DNA from: a bacterium
GTDB lineage: Bacteria; Zixibacteria; MSB-5A5; GN15; FEB-12
Assembly (NCBI GenBank): GCA_030619425.1
Contig: JAUXBJ010000180.1
Coordinates: 1 to 5,212, forward strand
DNA: 5,212 nt
Direction: 5' to 3'
This document shows positions 1 to 4,595 of the stretch, piece by piece (within the stretch, counting starts at the first letter, position 1; every line of letters starts with the position of its first letter). Both the position numbers and the translations under genes were made by a program. The notes beneath the pieces are model-generated. The model saw only the letters and a list, made by a program, of their open reading frames with translations. It was not told the origin of the DNA and ran no database searches.

Positions 1-1498
1 CCCACAGGTAGATGATCTCCGAGGCGGTGCTGAGAACTTTGGTGGGGTAGAACTTCTTCAACTCCGGGGTGTCCGCCGGCCAGCCCATGGTCGAGATCGG
101 CCACAGCCGGGAGGAGAACCAGGTGTCCAGAACGTCTTCATCCTGTACAAGGCTGTCCGGATCATAGCCGGGACAATCTTCGGGAGTGGGTCTATCTGCC
201 GAGGCAAAAGCGGTACCGTCCTCGGCATACCAGATCGGAATCCGATGACCCCACCAAAGTTGGCGAGAGATGCACCAATCACGAATATTCTCCATCCAGT
301 GCAAGTAGGTCTTGGACCAGTACTCGGGATGAAACTTGATCTTGCCGGACTTGACCGCTTCGATGGCCGGTTTGGCAAGTTCATCCATCTTTACAAACCA
401 CTGATCGGACAGGTATGGCTCGACTACGCTGTGGCATCGATAGCAGGTACCAGCGGCCAGCTCATACTCCTCGATCTTGTCCAGATGTCCCTTTTTCTTG
501 AGTTCCTCAACCAGTTGTTTACGACCCTCATAGCGATCGAGCCCCTTGAACTTGCCGGCGTTCTCGTTCAGAGTGCCGTCGGTGTTGAGAATGTTGATTT
601 CCTCAAGATCGTGGCGACGACCGATATCGAAATCGTTGGGATCATGAGCAGGCGTAACTTTCACGACGCCGGTGCCGAACTCCGGGTCGACATAGTTGTC
701 CGCAACGATCGGAATCTCGCGTTCGAGTATGGGCAGGATGATGGTTTTTCCCACATACTTTTTGTAACGACTGTCCTTCGGTGAAACGGCCAGAGCCGTG
801 TCGCCTAACATTGTCTCGGGGCGGGTGGTGGCCACCGCGAGGAACTCATCGGAACCTTTGAGTTTGTACTTGATATACCAGAGATGACTGTCCAGCGTCT
901 TGTGCTCGACTTCATCGTCGGACAGTGAAGTCTGACACGACGGGCACCAGTTGACAATTCGATGTCCGCGGTAGATCCATCCCTTCTTATGCAGGTGCAA
1001 GAACGTCGTGGCGACCGCCTCAACCAGGCCGTCGTCCAACGTGAATCGCGTACGTTCCCAGTCACAACTGCACCCCATCTTACGGAGCTGGCCGAGAATG
1101 ATCTCCTTGTTGCGATTGGCCCAATCGGCCGTCCGGCGATAGAATTTCTCACGACCCATCTCACGACGGGTGGTGCCTTCTTTGACCAGTTGTTTTTCCA
1201 CGACCACCTGGGTGGCGATACCGGCATGGTCGGCCCCGGGAATCCAGACCGCCTCAAAACCATCCATCCGGTGCTTGCGTATCAGGATGTCCTGGATCGT
1301 GTTGTTCAGGGCATGTCCCAGGTGCAGCACATCGGTGCAGTTCGGCGGCGGGATGACGATAGAGTACGTCGGTTTGTCCGACTCGACCTGTCCATGAAAA
1401 TAACCGGCATCGAGCCAGCGGTCGAGCATCTTGTCCTCGACGTCGGCCGGAGAGTAGGCTCTTGACTTCTTCGTCGAATTCGTTTTGGCGTCACTCAT
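1..1498 (-). CDS. valS: Valyl-tRNA synthetase, N-terminal 499 residues (runs off the left edge)
   Basis: This cytoplasmic class Ia synthetase attaches valine to tRNA-Val and hydrolyses mischarged Thr-tRNA. The frame is open from the ATG at 1498 to base 1 with no stop, so about 400 of the family's usual 880-950 residues lie outside. The Rossmann-fold signature PPPNCTDVLHLGH is at residues 50-62, with the HIGH box as HLGH at 59-62. The CP1 editing domain shows TTRPET at 224-229 and TPAHDPNDFD at 282-291. WCISRQLWWGHRIPIWY at 408-424 and DTWFSS at 458-463 complete the visible synthetic core. Cys pairs at 185/188 (WCPSC) and 352/355 (CYRC) look like the zinc-knuckle-type pairs of some ValRS. The KMSKS loop and anticodon-binding domain are not in view. 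The start is supported by the AAAAGGA upstream and by the usual spacing of about 50 residues to the PPPN motif. The gene is divergent from mazG. Confidence 0.97.
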   Translation of the reverse strand, partial: MSDAKTNSTKKSRAYSPADVEDKMLDRWLDAGYFHGQVESDKPTYSIVIPPPNCTDVLHLGHALNNTIQDILIRKHRMDGFEAVWIPGADHAGIATQVVVEKQLVKEGTTRREMGREKFYRRTADWANRNKEIILGQLRKMGCSCDWERTRFTLDDGLVEAVATTFLHLHKKGWIYRGHRIVNWCPSCQTSLSDDEVEHKTLDSHLWYIKYKLKGSDEFLAVATTRPETMLGDTALAVSPKDSRYKKYVGKTIILPILEREIPIVADNYVDPEFGTGVVKVTPAHDPNDFDIGRRHDLEEINILNTDGTLNENAGKFKGLDRYEGRKQLVEELKKKGHLDKIEEYELAAGTCYRCHSVVEPYLSDQWFVKMDELAKPAIEAVKSGKIKFHPEYWSKTYLHWMENIRDWCISRQLWWGHRIPIWYAEDGTAFASADRPTPEDCPGYDPDSLVQDEDVLDTWFSSRLWPISTMGWPADTPELKKFYPTKVLSTASEIIYLW

Positions 1499-1510
1499 AT
1501 CGGCATAGTA

Positions 1511-1517
1511 TCCTTTT
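1511..1517 (-). promoter_or_regulatory. valS ribosome binding site
   Basis: On the minus strand AAAAGGA lies 12 bases before the valS ATG at 1498, which is slightly long spacing. The same site is only 4 bases before another ATG at 1506, which opens a three-codon ORF (ATG-CCG-ATA-TGA). The TGA of that ORF overlaps the valS ATG as ATGA, so the site may serve either start. Confidence 0.55.
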
Positions 1518-1558
1518 GTTCGTTCACTATCAAACGGACCTTCCGGCTCAAGCGGCCA

Positions 1559-1587
1559 ATTATAGCCCTGACCATTTGATTTGTCAA
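1559..1587 (-). promoter_or_regulatory. valS promoter, perfect sigma-70 consensus
   Basis: On the minus strand TTGACA (1587-1582) and TATAAT (1564-1559) are separated by exactly 17 bases, so both hexamers and the spacer match the housekeeping consensus. Transcription should begin near 1552, giving a 5' UTR of about 54 bases before the valS ATG. No T-box specifier or antiterminator could be placed in a leader this short. Confidence 0.85.
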
Positions 1588-1606
1588 GAAGGCAGGGAAA
1601 AAGCAG

Positions 1607-1635
1607 TTGGCAACTCCGGTAACAGATTGTATTAT
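1607..1635 (+). promoter_or_regulatory. mazG promoter (near-consensus), probably giving a leaderless mRNA
   Basis: TTGGCA (1607-1612) and TATTAT (1630-1635) are 17 bases apart, and each hexamer matches the sigma-70 consensus at 5 of 6 positions. The expected start of transcription, 6-8 bases past the -10 box, is at about 1641-1643. The mazG ATG is at 1644. No Shine-Dalgarno sequence is present before the ATG, which agrees with leaderless initiation. The -35 box lies 19 bases from the divergent valS -35 box. Confidence 0.75.
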
Positions 1636-1643
1636 CGTCATCT

Positions 1644-2456
1644 ATGACTGATCTAAAGAGTCGAGTAACCGACAAAAAGCTCCCCCCCTGGGAACGACTG
1701 AAGCTGGTGATGGCTATCCTTCGATCGGAGAACGGCTGCTCCTGGGATCGCAAACAGACTCACCGGAGTCTCCTGCCTTACCTGATCGAAGAAGCATACG
1801 AGGTGGTGGAGGCTATTGAGGCTGATGACAGCGCCGCTCTCTGCGAGGAATTGGGCGATCTGCTTTGCCAGGTCGTCTTCCACGCCCAACTGGCCAATGA
1901 AAGAAACGAGTTTGATGCTGATGCGGCTGTGGAGGCGATTGTTCAAAAACTGATCAGGCGACACCCTCATGTTTTCGGGGAACCAAATGATCTCGACCCC
2001 AAACAAGTACGCGACCAGTGGGAGCGACTGAAGTTGGAATCGGGTGAAAAACCGTCTTTGCTTTCAGGCTTGCCAACATCGATGCCGGCACTGACGATGG
2101 CGTATCGAATCGGAGAAAAAGCGGGTGGGATCGGTTTCGATTGGAACCGTCCCGAAGAGGTGATCGAGAAACTGATCGAGGAGTTGACTGAGGTCAAAGA
2201 GGCTATGGCTTCCGGTGACAAGGTCAAGCAGACAGAAGAGATCGGCGACCTGCTGTTTGCCGCGGCATCTCTGGCCAGAAAGCTCGAGGTCGAACCGGAA
2301 TCGGCGCTTAAGCAGGCCCTGGCGAAATTCCGACAACGCTTCTCGCTCCTCGAGGAGAAGGTACGAACGTCCGGGAAACATTTCGACGACTATACCCTCG
2401 AAGAACTGGAAGCGATATGGCAGGAAGTGAAGAAGCGTCGTGACCAGAAGGGCTGA
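1644..2456 (+). CDS. mazG: Nucleoside triphosphate pyrophosphohydrolase MazG, full length
   Basis: MazG hydrolyses NTPs and dNTPs to the monophosphate plus pyrophosphate. It acts as a cytoplasmic house-cleaning enzyme, and in E. coli it is linked to (p)ppGpp and stress control. At 270 residues this matches E. coli MazG (263). Two MazG domains are visible. The N-terminal one has the metal-binding pattern EEAYE at 49-53 and EELGD at 68-72. The C-terminal one has EELTEVKE at 179-186 and EEIGD at 198-202. Family landmarks ENGCSWDRKQT (29-39), RRHPHVFGE (105-113) and GFDW (164-167) are present. The end, EELEAIWQEVKKR, is also typical. Both acidic clusters are intact. The ATG at 1644 is chosen because residues before the ENGC-WD motif have the usual length and because the promoter fixes the 5' end here. 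It appears monocistronic; no mazE/mazF toxin-antitoxin pair is adjacent. Confidence 0.96.
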   Translation: MTDLKSRVTDKKLPPWERLKLVMAILRSENGCSWDRKQTHRSLLPYLIEEAYEVVEAIEADDSAALCEELGDLLCQVVFHAQLANERNEFDADAAVEAIVQKLIRRHPHVFGEPNDLDPKQVRDQWERLKLESGEKPSLLSGLPTSMPALTMAYRIGEKAGGIGFDWNRPEEVIEKLIEELTEVKEAMASGDKVKQTEEIGDLLFAAASLARKLEVEPESALKQALAKFRQRFSLLEEKVRTSGKHFDDYTLEELEAIWQEVKKRRDQKG

Positions 2457-2547
2457 ACATTGGACAAGCTTGTTCACTTTCATTCTATCCTGACAGGCTG
2501 TTGAAAAACGTCACGATCTCATACGGTATTTGGTGTCGGGCGTCTCT

Positions 2548-2590
2548 GGCCGACCCAGGCATTTCCTAAACGCAGGGGCCGTCTTTTTTT
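2548..2590 (+). terminator. Candidate rho-independent terminator after mazG
   Basis: GGC (2548-2550) and CCC (2554-2556) can pair with GGG (2575-2577) and GCC (2578-2580), leaving a CGA bulge and an 18-base loop. Seven T residues follow at 2584-2590. An overlapping alternative hairpin pairs GTCGG (2535-2539) with CCGAC (2550-2554). The T-tract is strong but the stem is imperfect. The site lies about 90 bases past the mazG stop, so it may belong to a dispersed intergenic element rather than to mazG specifically. Confidence 0.4.
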
Positions 2591-2591
2591 G

Positions 2592-2620
2592 TTGATCCAA
2601 TACTGGCGAACGCCTAGGAT
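2592..2620 (+). promoter_or_regulatory. Possible promoter for the leader of the outer-membrane protein gene
   Basis: TTGATC (2592-2597) and TAGGAT (2615-2620) are separated by 17 bases, each matching the consensus at 4 of 6 positions. A start near 2627 would give a 5' UTR of about 225 bases before the ATG at 2853. A weaker alternative closer to the gene is TTGGAC at 2790-2795 with a poor -10. This call is tentative. Confidence 0.3.
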
Positions 2621-2633
2621 TTATGCGCAAGGA

Positions 2634-2727
2634 CACAACTTTGATTCGGAGATGATAAGGCAGATTTCTGTGTTGTGGTTTAGATACAAGGATTTTTCGT
2701 CAGGATGAAAAGGATACTTGTCTGACG
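2634..2727 (+). ncRNA. Candidate structured leader RNA with H-type pseudoknot potential
   Basis: A first stem can form between CACAAC (2634-2639) and GTTGTG (2672-2677). Immediately after it, ACAAG (2686-2690) pairs with CTTGT (2717-2721) and TTTTC (2694-2698) pairs with GAAAA (2707-2711), closing an 8-base loop at 2699-2706. Five bases of that loop, GTCAG (2699-2703), are exactly complementary to CTGAC (2722-2726), which starts directly after the stem. This is H-type pseudoknot geometry. The 6-bp pairing CGTCAG/CTGACG (2698-2703 with 2722-2727) would be an alternative simple stem. The element ends eight bases before a strong Shine-Dalgarno. It matches no riboswitch class that I recognise. 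Support comes only from complementarity in one sequence. Confidence 0.3.
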
Positions 2728-2734
2728 GCATGCG

Positions 2735-2758
2735 AAAGGAGGAGAGTCTATGACTTAG
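2735..2758 (+). promoter_or_regulatory. Strong Shine-Dalgarno driving a two-codon ORF (ATG-ACT-TAG)
   Basis: AAAGGAGG (2735-2742), close to a full anti-SD complement, stands 7 bases before ATG at 2750. The ORF is ATG-ACT-TAG and ends at 2758. It is the best ribosome binding site in the window, better than that of the real gene downstream. The frame past the TAG stays open for 25 further codons to a TAG at 2834-2836, 16 bases before the start at 2853. It could therefore be a minimal leader ORF, or a short gene broken by an amber codon. Another tiny ORF, 2730-2753, overlaps the ATG as ATGA. Confidence 0.4.
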
Positions 2759-2782
2759 AGCGATGCCTGGATGGCATCGTTT
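2758..2782 (+). other. Hairpin directly after the two-codon ORF
   Basis: CGATGCC (2761-2767) and GGCATCG (2773-2779) form a perfect 7-bp stem with a 5-base loop. Flanking G-T and A-T pairs (2758-2760 with 2780-2782) can lengthen it. The short T-rich tail TTTAT (2780-2784) makes it at best a weak terminator. Its position between the micro-ORF and the next gene would suit an attenuator or an mRNA 5' stabilising stem. Confidence 0.4.
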
Positions 2783-2852
2783 ATCAACGTTGGACGTGCG
2801 CATATCCGCCGTTCACTACTGAAGATGGATCTTTAGTCGAGGGAACAGAGCA

Positions 2853-4049
2853 ATGAAAGCAAAGCTTATTATCACGCTTACGGTACTGCTCCTCCTGAGC
2901 AGCGTGGCGACAGCTACCGATACACGCGTACGGACGATGGGTGACAACAACATGATTCTCTTGGATGAAGCCAACATCACCATCTTTCCATCACGCCTGA
3001 ACGAATACCCTAACCTTGCTATCGGCGAATTTGGGGGCAACGATTTCTACGAAATGGGTGTCCACTGGAAATTCAACAAGGACAACCCCTGGGTTTTGGG
3101 TACCTATATCTCAACACCCGACATCGGTGGGCCGCAAGGCTATGACGGCACGGCCTTTGGACACTTTACGGGGTCTTTCGGAACGACCGACAAGAGGGTG
3201 GACCTGTATTATGGTCGCCAGAACTTCCCCGGCACCAACAACTTCGGGTTTCACTTCGGATACACTCGGGCATCCAATGACTACTCGGACGCCACAAACG
3301 CGTACATGGAGAAGTTTTTCGTGTACGAGTTTGGCTTCGGTATAACTAATGCCGCCAAGGATTTCGACGCAGCCGTCCATTTTATGTTCGGCGGTTGGAC
3401 TGACGAGATGATTAACACGCCATCAGTTGTTGAGAGTGATGCCGACGGTTACATGGAAATAAGTGCAGTTGCGCGAAAATTCAGATCGTATGGCGATTAC
3501 ACCATGATTTGCCATGCTGGGATTCTCCATGGCAAGCGTGGTGAGAAGGATCATGTCCTTGATGGCGACCCCGCCACCAAGGACGACTTGATTACGAAGG
3601 ACACCAGGTTGATAGTCGATCTCGGCTGCGGAGTGAATTGGACGCCGGCATTGAATGTCCTGGTAGTCGGCGACTGCGGATTGGCGATCGACAATGTTAA
3701 GCGTGAGTCAAAAACGGCCGCTGCAAGCCTCGACCAAAAACTCAACCATACTTATTTCCCGTACTGGAGTATCGGGTTTGATGCCGATGTGTTCAAGTGG
3801 ATGGATATCCGAATGGGCGCCAGCTCAGACTGGATCATCCGGAAGCAGGAGATTGGCTCCGATGTTGAACAAAAGGACAAGTACGCAGCCAACGACACTT
3901 ATCTCGGTTTCGGTTTCCACTGGGGTCGGCTGCATGTCGACACTGAAACTGATCCCGATCTGTTCCTGAGAGGCTTTGACTTCATCACCGGCAACGGCGG
4001 TGGCGACGATATGAACGCACGCATCTCGGTGGTATACGAGTTGATGTAG
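2853..4049 (+). CDS. Secreted, probable outer-membrane beta-barrel protein of unknown function
   Basis: I do not recognise a named family. The protein has 398 residues. Residues 1-21 are a clear Sec signal peptide: Lys at 2 and 4, a hydrophobic core at 5-18, and A-T-A at 19-21 for signal peptidase I. There is no lipobox cysteine. The mature part has many alternating aromatic or hydrophobic and Gly segments typical of beta-strands, for example FGFHFGY (131-137), YEFGFGI (158-164), LIVDLGCGVNW (253-263), WSIGFDADVFKW (305-316) and YLGFGFHWGRLHVD (350-363). Charged loops lie between them. The last strand ends ISVVYELM, which lacks the usual terminal Phe or Trp. The opening MGDNNMILLDEANI-IFPS-LNEYPN (29-54) resembles hypothetical barrel proteins of FCB-group genomes. 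The start is supported by GAGGGA (2839-2844), 8 bases before the ATG. It stands alone, after a long leader and before two terminator candidates. Confidence 0.85.
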   Translation: MKAKLIITLTVLLLLSSVATATDTRVRTMGDNNMILLDEANITIFPSRLNEYPNLAIGEFGGNDFYEMGVHWKFNKDNPWVLGTYISTPDIGGPQGYDGTAFGHFTGSFGTTDKRVDLYYGRQNFPGTNNFGFHFGYTRASNDYSDATNAYMEKFFVYEFGFGITNAAKDFDAAVHFMFGGWTDEMINTPSVVESDADGYMEISAVARKFRSYGDYTMICHAGILHGKRGEKDHVLDGDPATKDDLITKDTRLIVDLGCGVNWTPALNVLVVGDCGLAIDNVKRESKTAAASLDQKLNHTYFPYWSIGFDADVFKWMDIRMGASSDWIIRKQEIGSDVEQKDKYAANDTYLGFGFHWGRLHVDTETDPDLFLRGFDFITGNGGGDDMNARISVVYELM

Positions 4050-4066
4050 ACACTGTAGTCGTATTC

Positions 4067-4084
4067 AGCCGTGCGGGCTTCTTT
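4067..4084 (+). terminator. Weak terminator candidate just after the outer-membrane protein gene
   Basis: AGCC (4067-4070) and GGCT (4076-4079) form a 4-bp stem with loop GTGCG, followed by TTCTTT. It starts 17 bases after the stop codon. The stem is short; one more C in the left arm would give a standard 6-bp terminator stem, so it may be slightly degraded. Confidence 0.4.
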
Positions 4085-4104
4085 CCGCATTAGGGCAACT
4101 TGTC

Positions 4105-4140
4105 AGGGCGATGGATATACACATCTGCCGCCCTTCTTTT
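4105..4140 (+). terminator. Second terminator candidate after the outer-membrane protein gene
   Basis: AGGGC (4105-4109) pairs with GCCCT (4130-4134), and GATG (4110-4113) pairs with CATC (4122-4125). This gives a 9-bp stem with a TGCC bulge on the right side and an 8-base loop. The T-rich tail TTCTTTT (4134-4140) follows. The right arm and bulge (TCTGCCGCCC) are identical to the right flank of hairpin repeat A2 at 4298-4306, so this may be a diverged member of that family now acting as a terminator. Confidence 0.5.
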
Positions 4141-4229
4141 ATGCCCCACCGATGTCCACAACTGCTGCGACGGAACAGCACCCCTGAACCTCCTCTCATG
4201 GGACCTTCCCAAAACCCACGATATTGTGC

Positions 4230-4252
4230 GCGGCAGACCTCCCGGTCTGCCC
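4230..4252 (+). repeat. Hairpin repeat A, copy 1 (REP-like)
   Basis: GGCAGACC (4232-4239) and GGTCTGCC (4244-4251) form a perfect 8-bp stem capped by the tetraloop TCCC. An asymmetric GC precedes it and a C follows. Copy 2 at 4282-4304 is the same 23-base unit in the opposite orientation. The stretch 4141-4229 before it holds nothing I can identify apart from a weak 5-bp stem (4163-4180). Confidence 0.75.
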
Positions 4253-4281
4253 GTTTGAAGGAAGTATCCAAAGTAATAAAG

Positions 4282-4304
4282 GGGCAGACGAGGACGTCTG
4301 CCGC
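4282..4304 (-). repeat. Hairpin repeat A, copy 2, inverted relative to copy 1
   Basis: GGCAGACG (4283-4290) and CGTCTGCC (4295-4302) form a perfect 8-bp stem with tetraloop AGGA. Read on the minus strand, the unit aligns with copy 1 over all 23 bases with three differences. Two of these are a compensatory swap of the loop-closing pair (C-G in copy 1, G-C here) and the third is in the loop (TCCC against TCCT). The two copies and the 29-base AT-rich spacer make a 75-base composite that resembles a bacterial interspersed mosaic element. Confidence 0.75.
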
Positions 4305-4336
4305 CCACGGAATTACTGATGAGCCATTCATGTGTT

Positions 4337-4381
4337 GCGTCAGGTCCTGCGAACGGTGAAACCGGGCGTGTGACCTGACGC
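4337..4381 (+). repeat. Hairpin repeat B, copy 1
   Basis: GCGTCAGGTC (4337-4346) and GACCTGACGC (4372-4381) form a perfect 10-bp outer stem. Inside it, CGGT (4354-4357) pairs with ACCG (4361-4364) across symmetric 7-base internal loops. Copy 2 begins 19 bases downstream. Confidence 0.75.
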
Positions 4382-4400
4382 TGTCGTTTGCATCTACTAA

Positions 4401-4446
4401 TGTGTCAGGTCACAATCCCGCTGAAGCGGAATCAAGACCTGACACA
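4401..4446 (+). repeat. Hairpin repeat B, copy 2
   Basis: TGTGTCAGGTC (4401-4411) and GACCTGACACA (4436-4446) form a perfect 11-bp outer stem. CCGC (4418-4421) pairs with GCGG (4426-4429) around the loop TGAA. The 8-base arm GTCAGGTC is shared with copy 1. The next pair outward changes from C-G in copy 1 (4338/4380) to T-A here (4403/4444), so pairing is kept while sequence differs. The inner parts do not match copy 1 in sequence, only in architecture. Confidence 0.75.
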
Positions 4447-4450
4447 ACAG

Positions 4451-4487
4451 CGAAACCACAGGGGTTTCGACAGGCAAGCCCCTTTTT
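4451..4487 (+). other. Hairpin with alternative terminator-like fold
   Basis: CGAAACC (4451-4457) pairs with GGTTTCG (4463-4469) around a 5-base loop. Alternatively AGGGG (4460-4464) pairs with CCCCT (4479-4483), leading into a T5 run at 4483-4487. The two folds exclude each other. Either could stop leftover plus-strand transcription through the repeat island. From 4488 to 4514 nothing further is recognised. Confidence 0.35.
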
Positions 4488-4514
4488 CGTGCTTCGCGCG
4501 CCTCCCCCCAGTTT

Positions 4515-4595
4515 GTCACCCCCGCGAAGGCGGGCGTCCATCTTCTGTTTGAACCGACGGCGGAACGGAGGGATTCCCGCCTGCGCGGGAATGAC
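4515..4595. repeat. Repeat C: inverted pair of CCCGCG hairpins abutting lgt
   Basis: The right half (4571-4595) contains ATTCCCGC and GCGGGAAT (4573-4580, 4585-4592), a perfect 8-bp stem with tetraloop CTGC. The left half (4515-4539) contains CCCGC and GCGGG (4521-4525, 4530-4534) with tetraloop GAAG. Reverse-complemented, the right half aligns with the left along its whole length (GTCA..CCCGCG..GG CGGG..TCC), so they form terminal inverted repeats of about 25 bases around a 31-base centre. This ATTCCCGC-type palindrome is widely seen as a dispersed intergenic repeat in bacteria. The last base of the element is also the last base of the lgt stop codon, so it probably forms the 3' end of the lgt transcript. 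Confidence 0.8.

Noticed and set aside
245..1465. Plus-strand ORFs at 245-784 and 962-1465
   Set aside because: They lie antisense to valS, whose minus-strand frame is open throughout and carries all expected synthetase motifs. Their translations show no recognisable domain.
1644..2456. mazEF-type toxin-antitoxin locus
   Set aside because: Only mazG is present. The neighbours are valS and an outer-membrane protein, with no small antitoxin or toxin gene.
2464..2473. Ten-base perfect palindrome ACAAGCTTGT just after the mazG stop
   Set aside because: There is no loop to form an RNA hairpin, no second copy and no promoter nearby, so an operator role cannot be supported.
1653..2483. Minus-strand ORFs opposite mazG
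   Set aside because: They are shadows of mazG, which has both metal-binding clusters intact on the plus strand.
2621..2803. 60-residue minus-strand ORF in the mazG to outer-membrane protein gap
   Set aside because: It has no recognisable motif and its composition does not look protein-like. The same bases hold the plus-strand Shine-Dalgarno and hairpins, which explain the stretch better.
4090..4359. Overlapping ORFs of 72-88 residues on both strands of the repeat island
   Set aside because: They run through hairpin repeat A and the terminator, lack convincing ribosome binding sites, and their translations are low-complexity Pro/Arg/Ser-rich products of the repeats.
4230..4595. CRISPR-like array
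   Set aside because: The repeats belong to three different families, are inverted in families A and C, and lack regular spacers; no cas gene is present.
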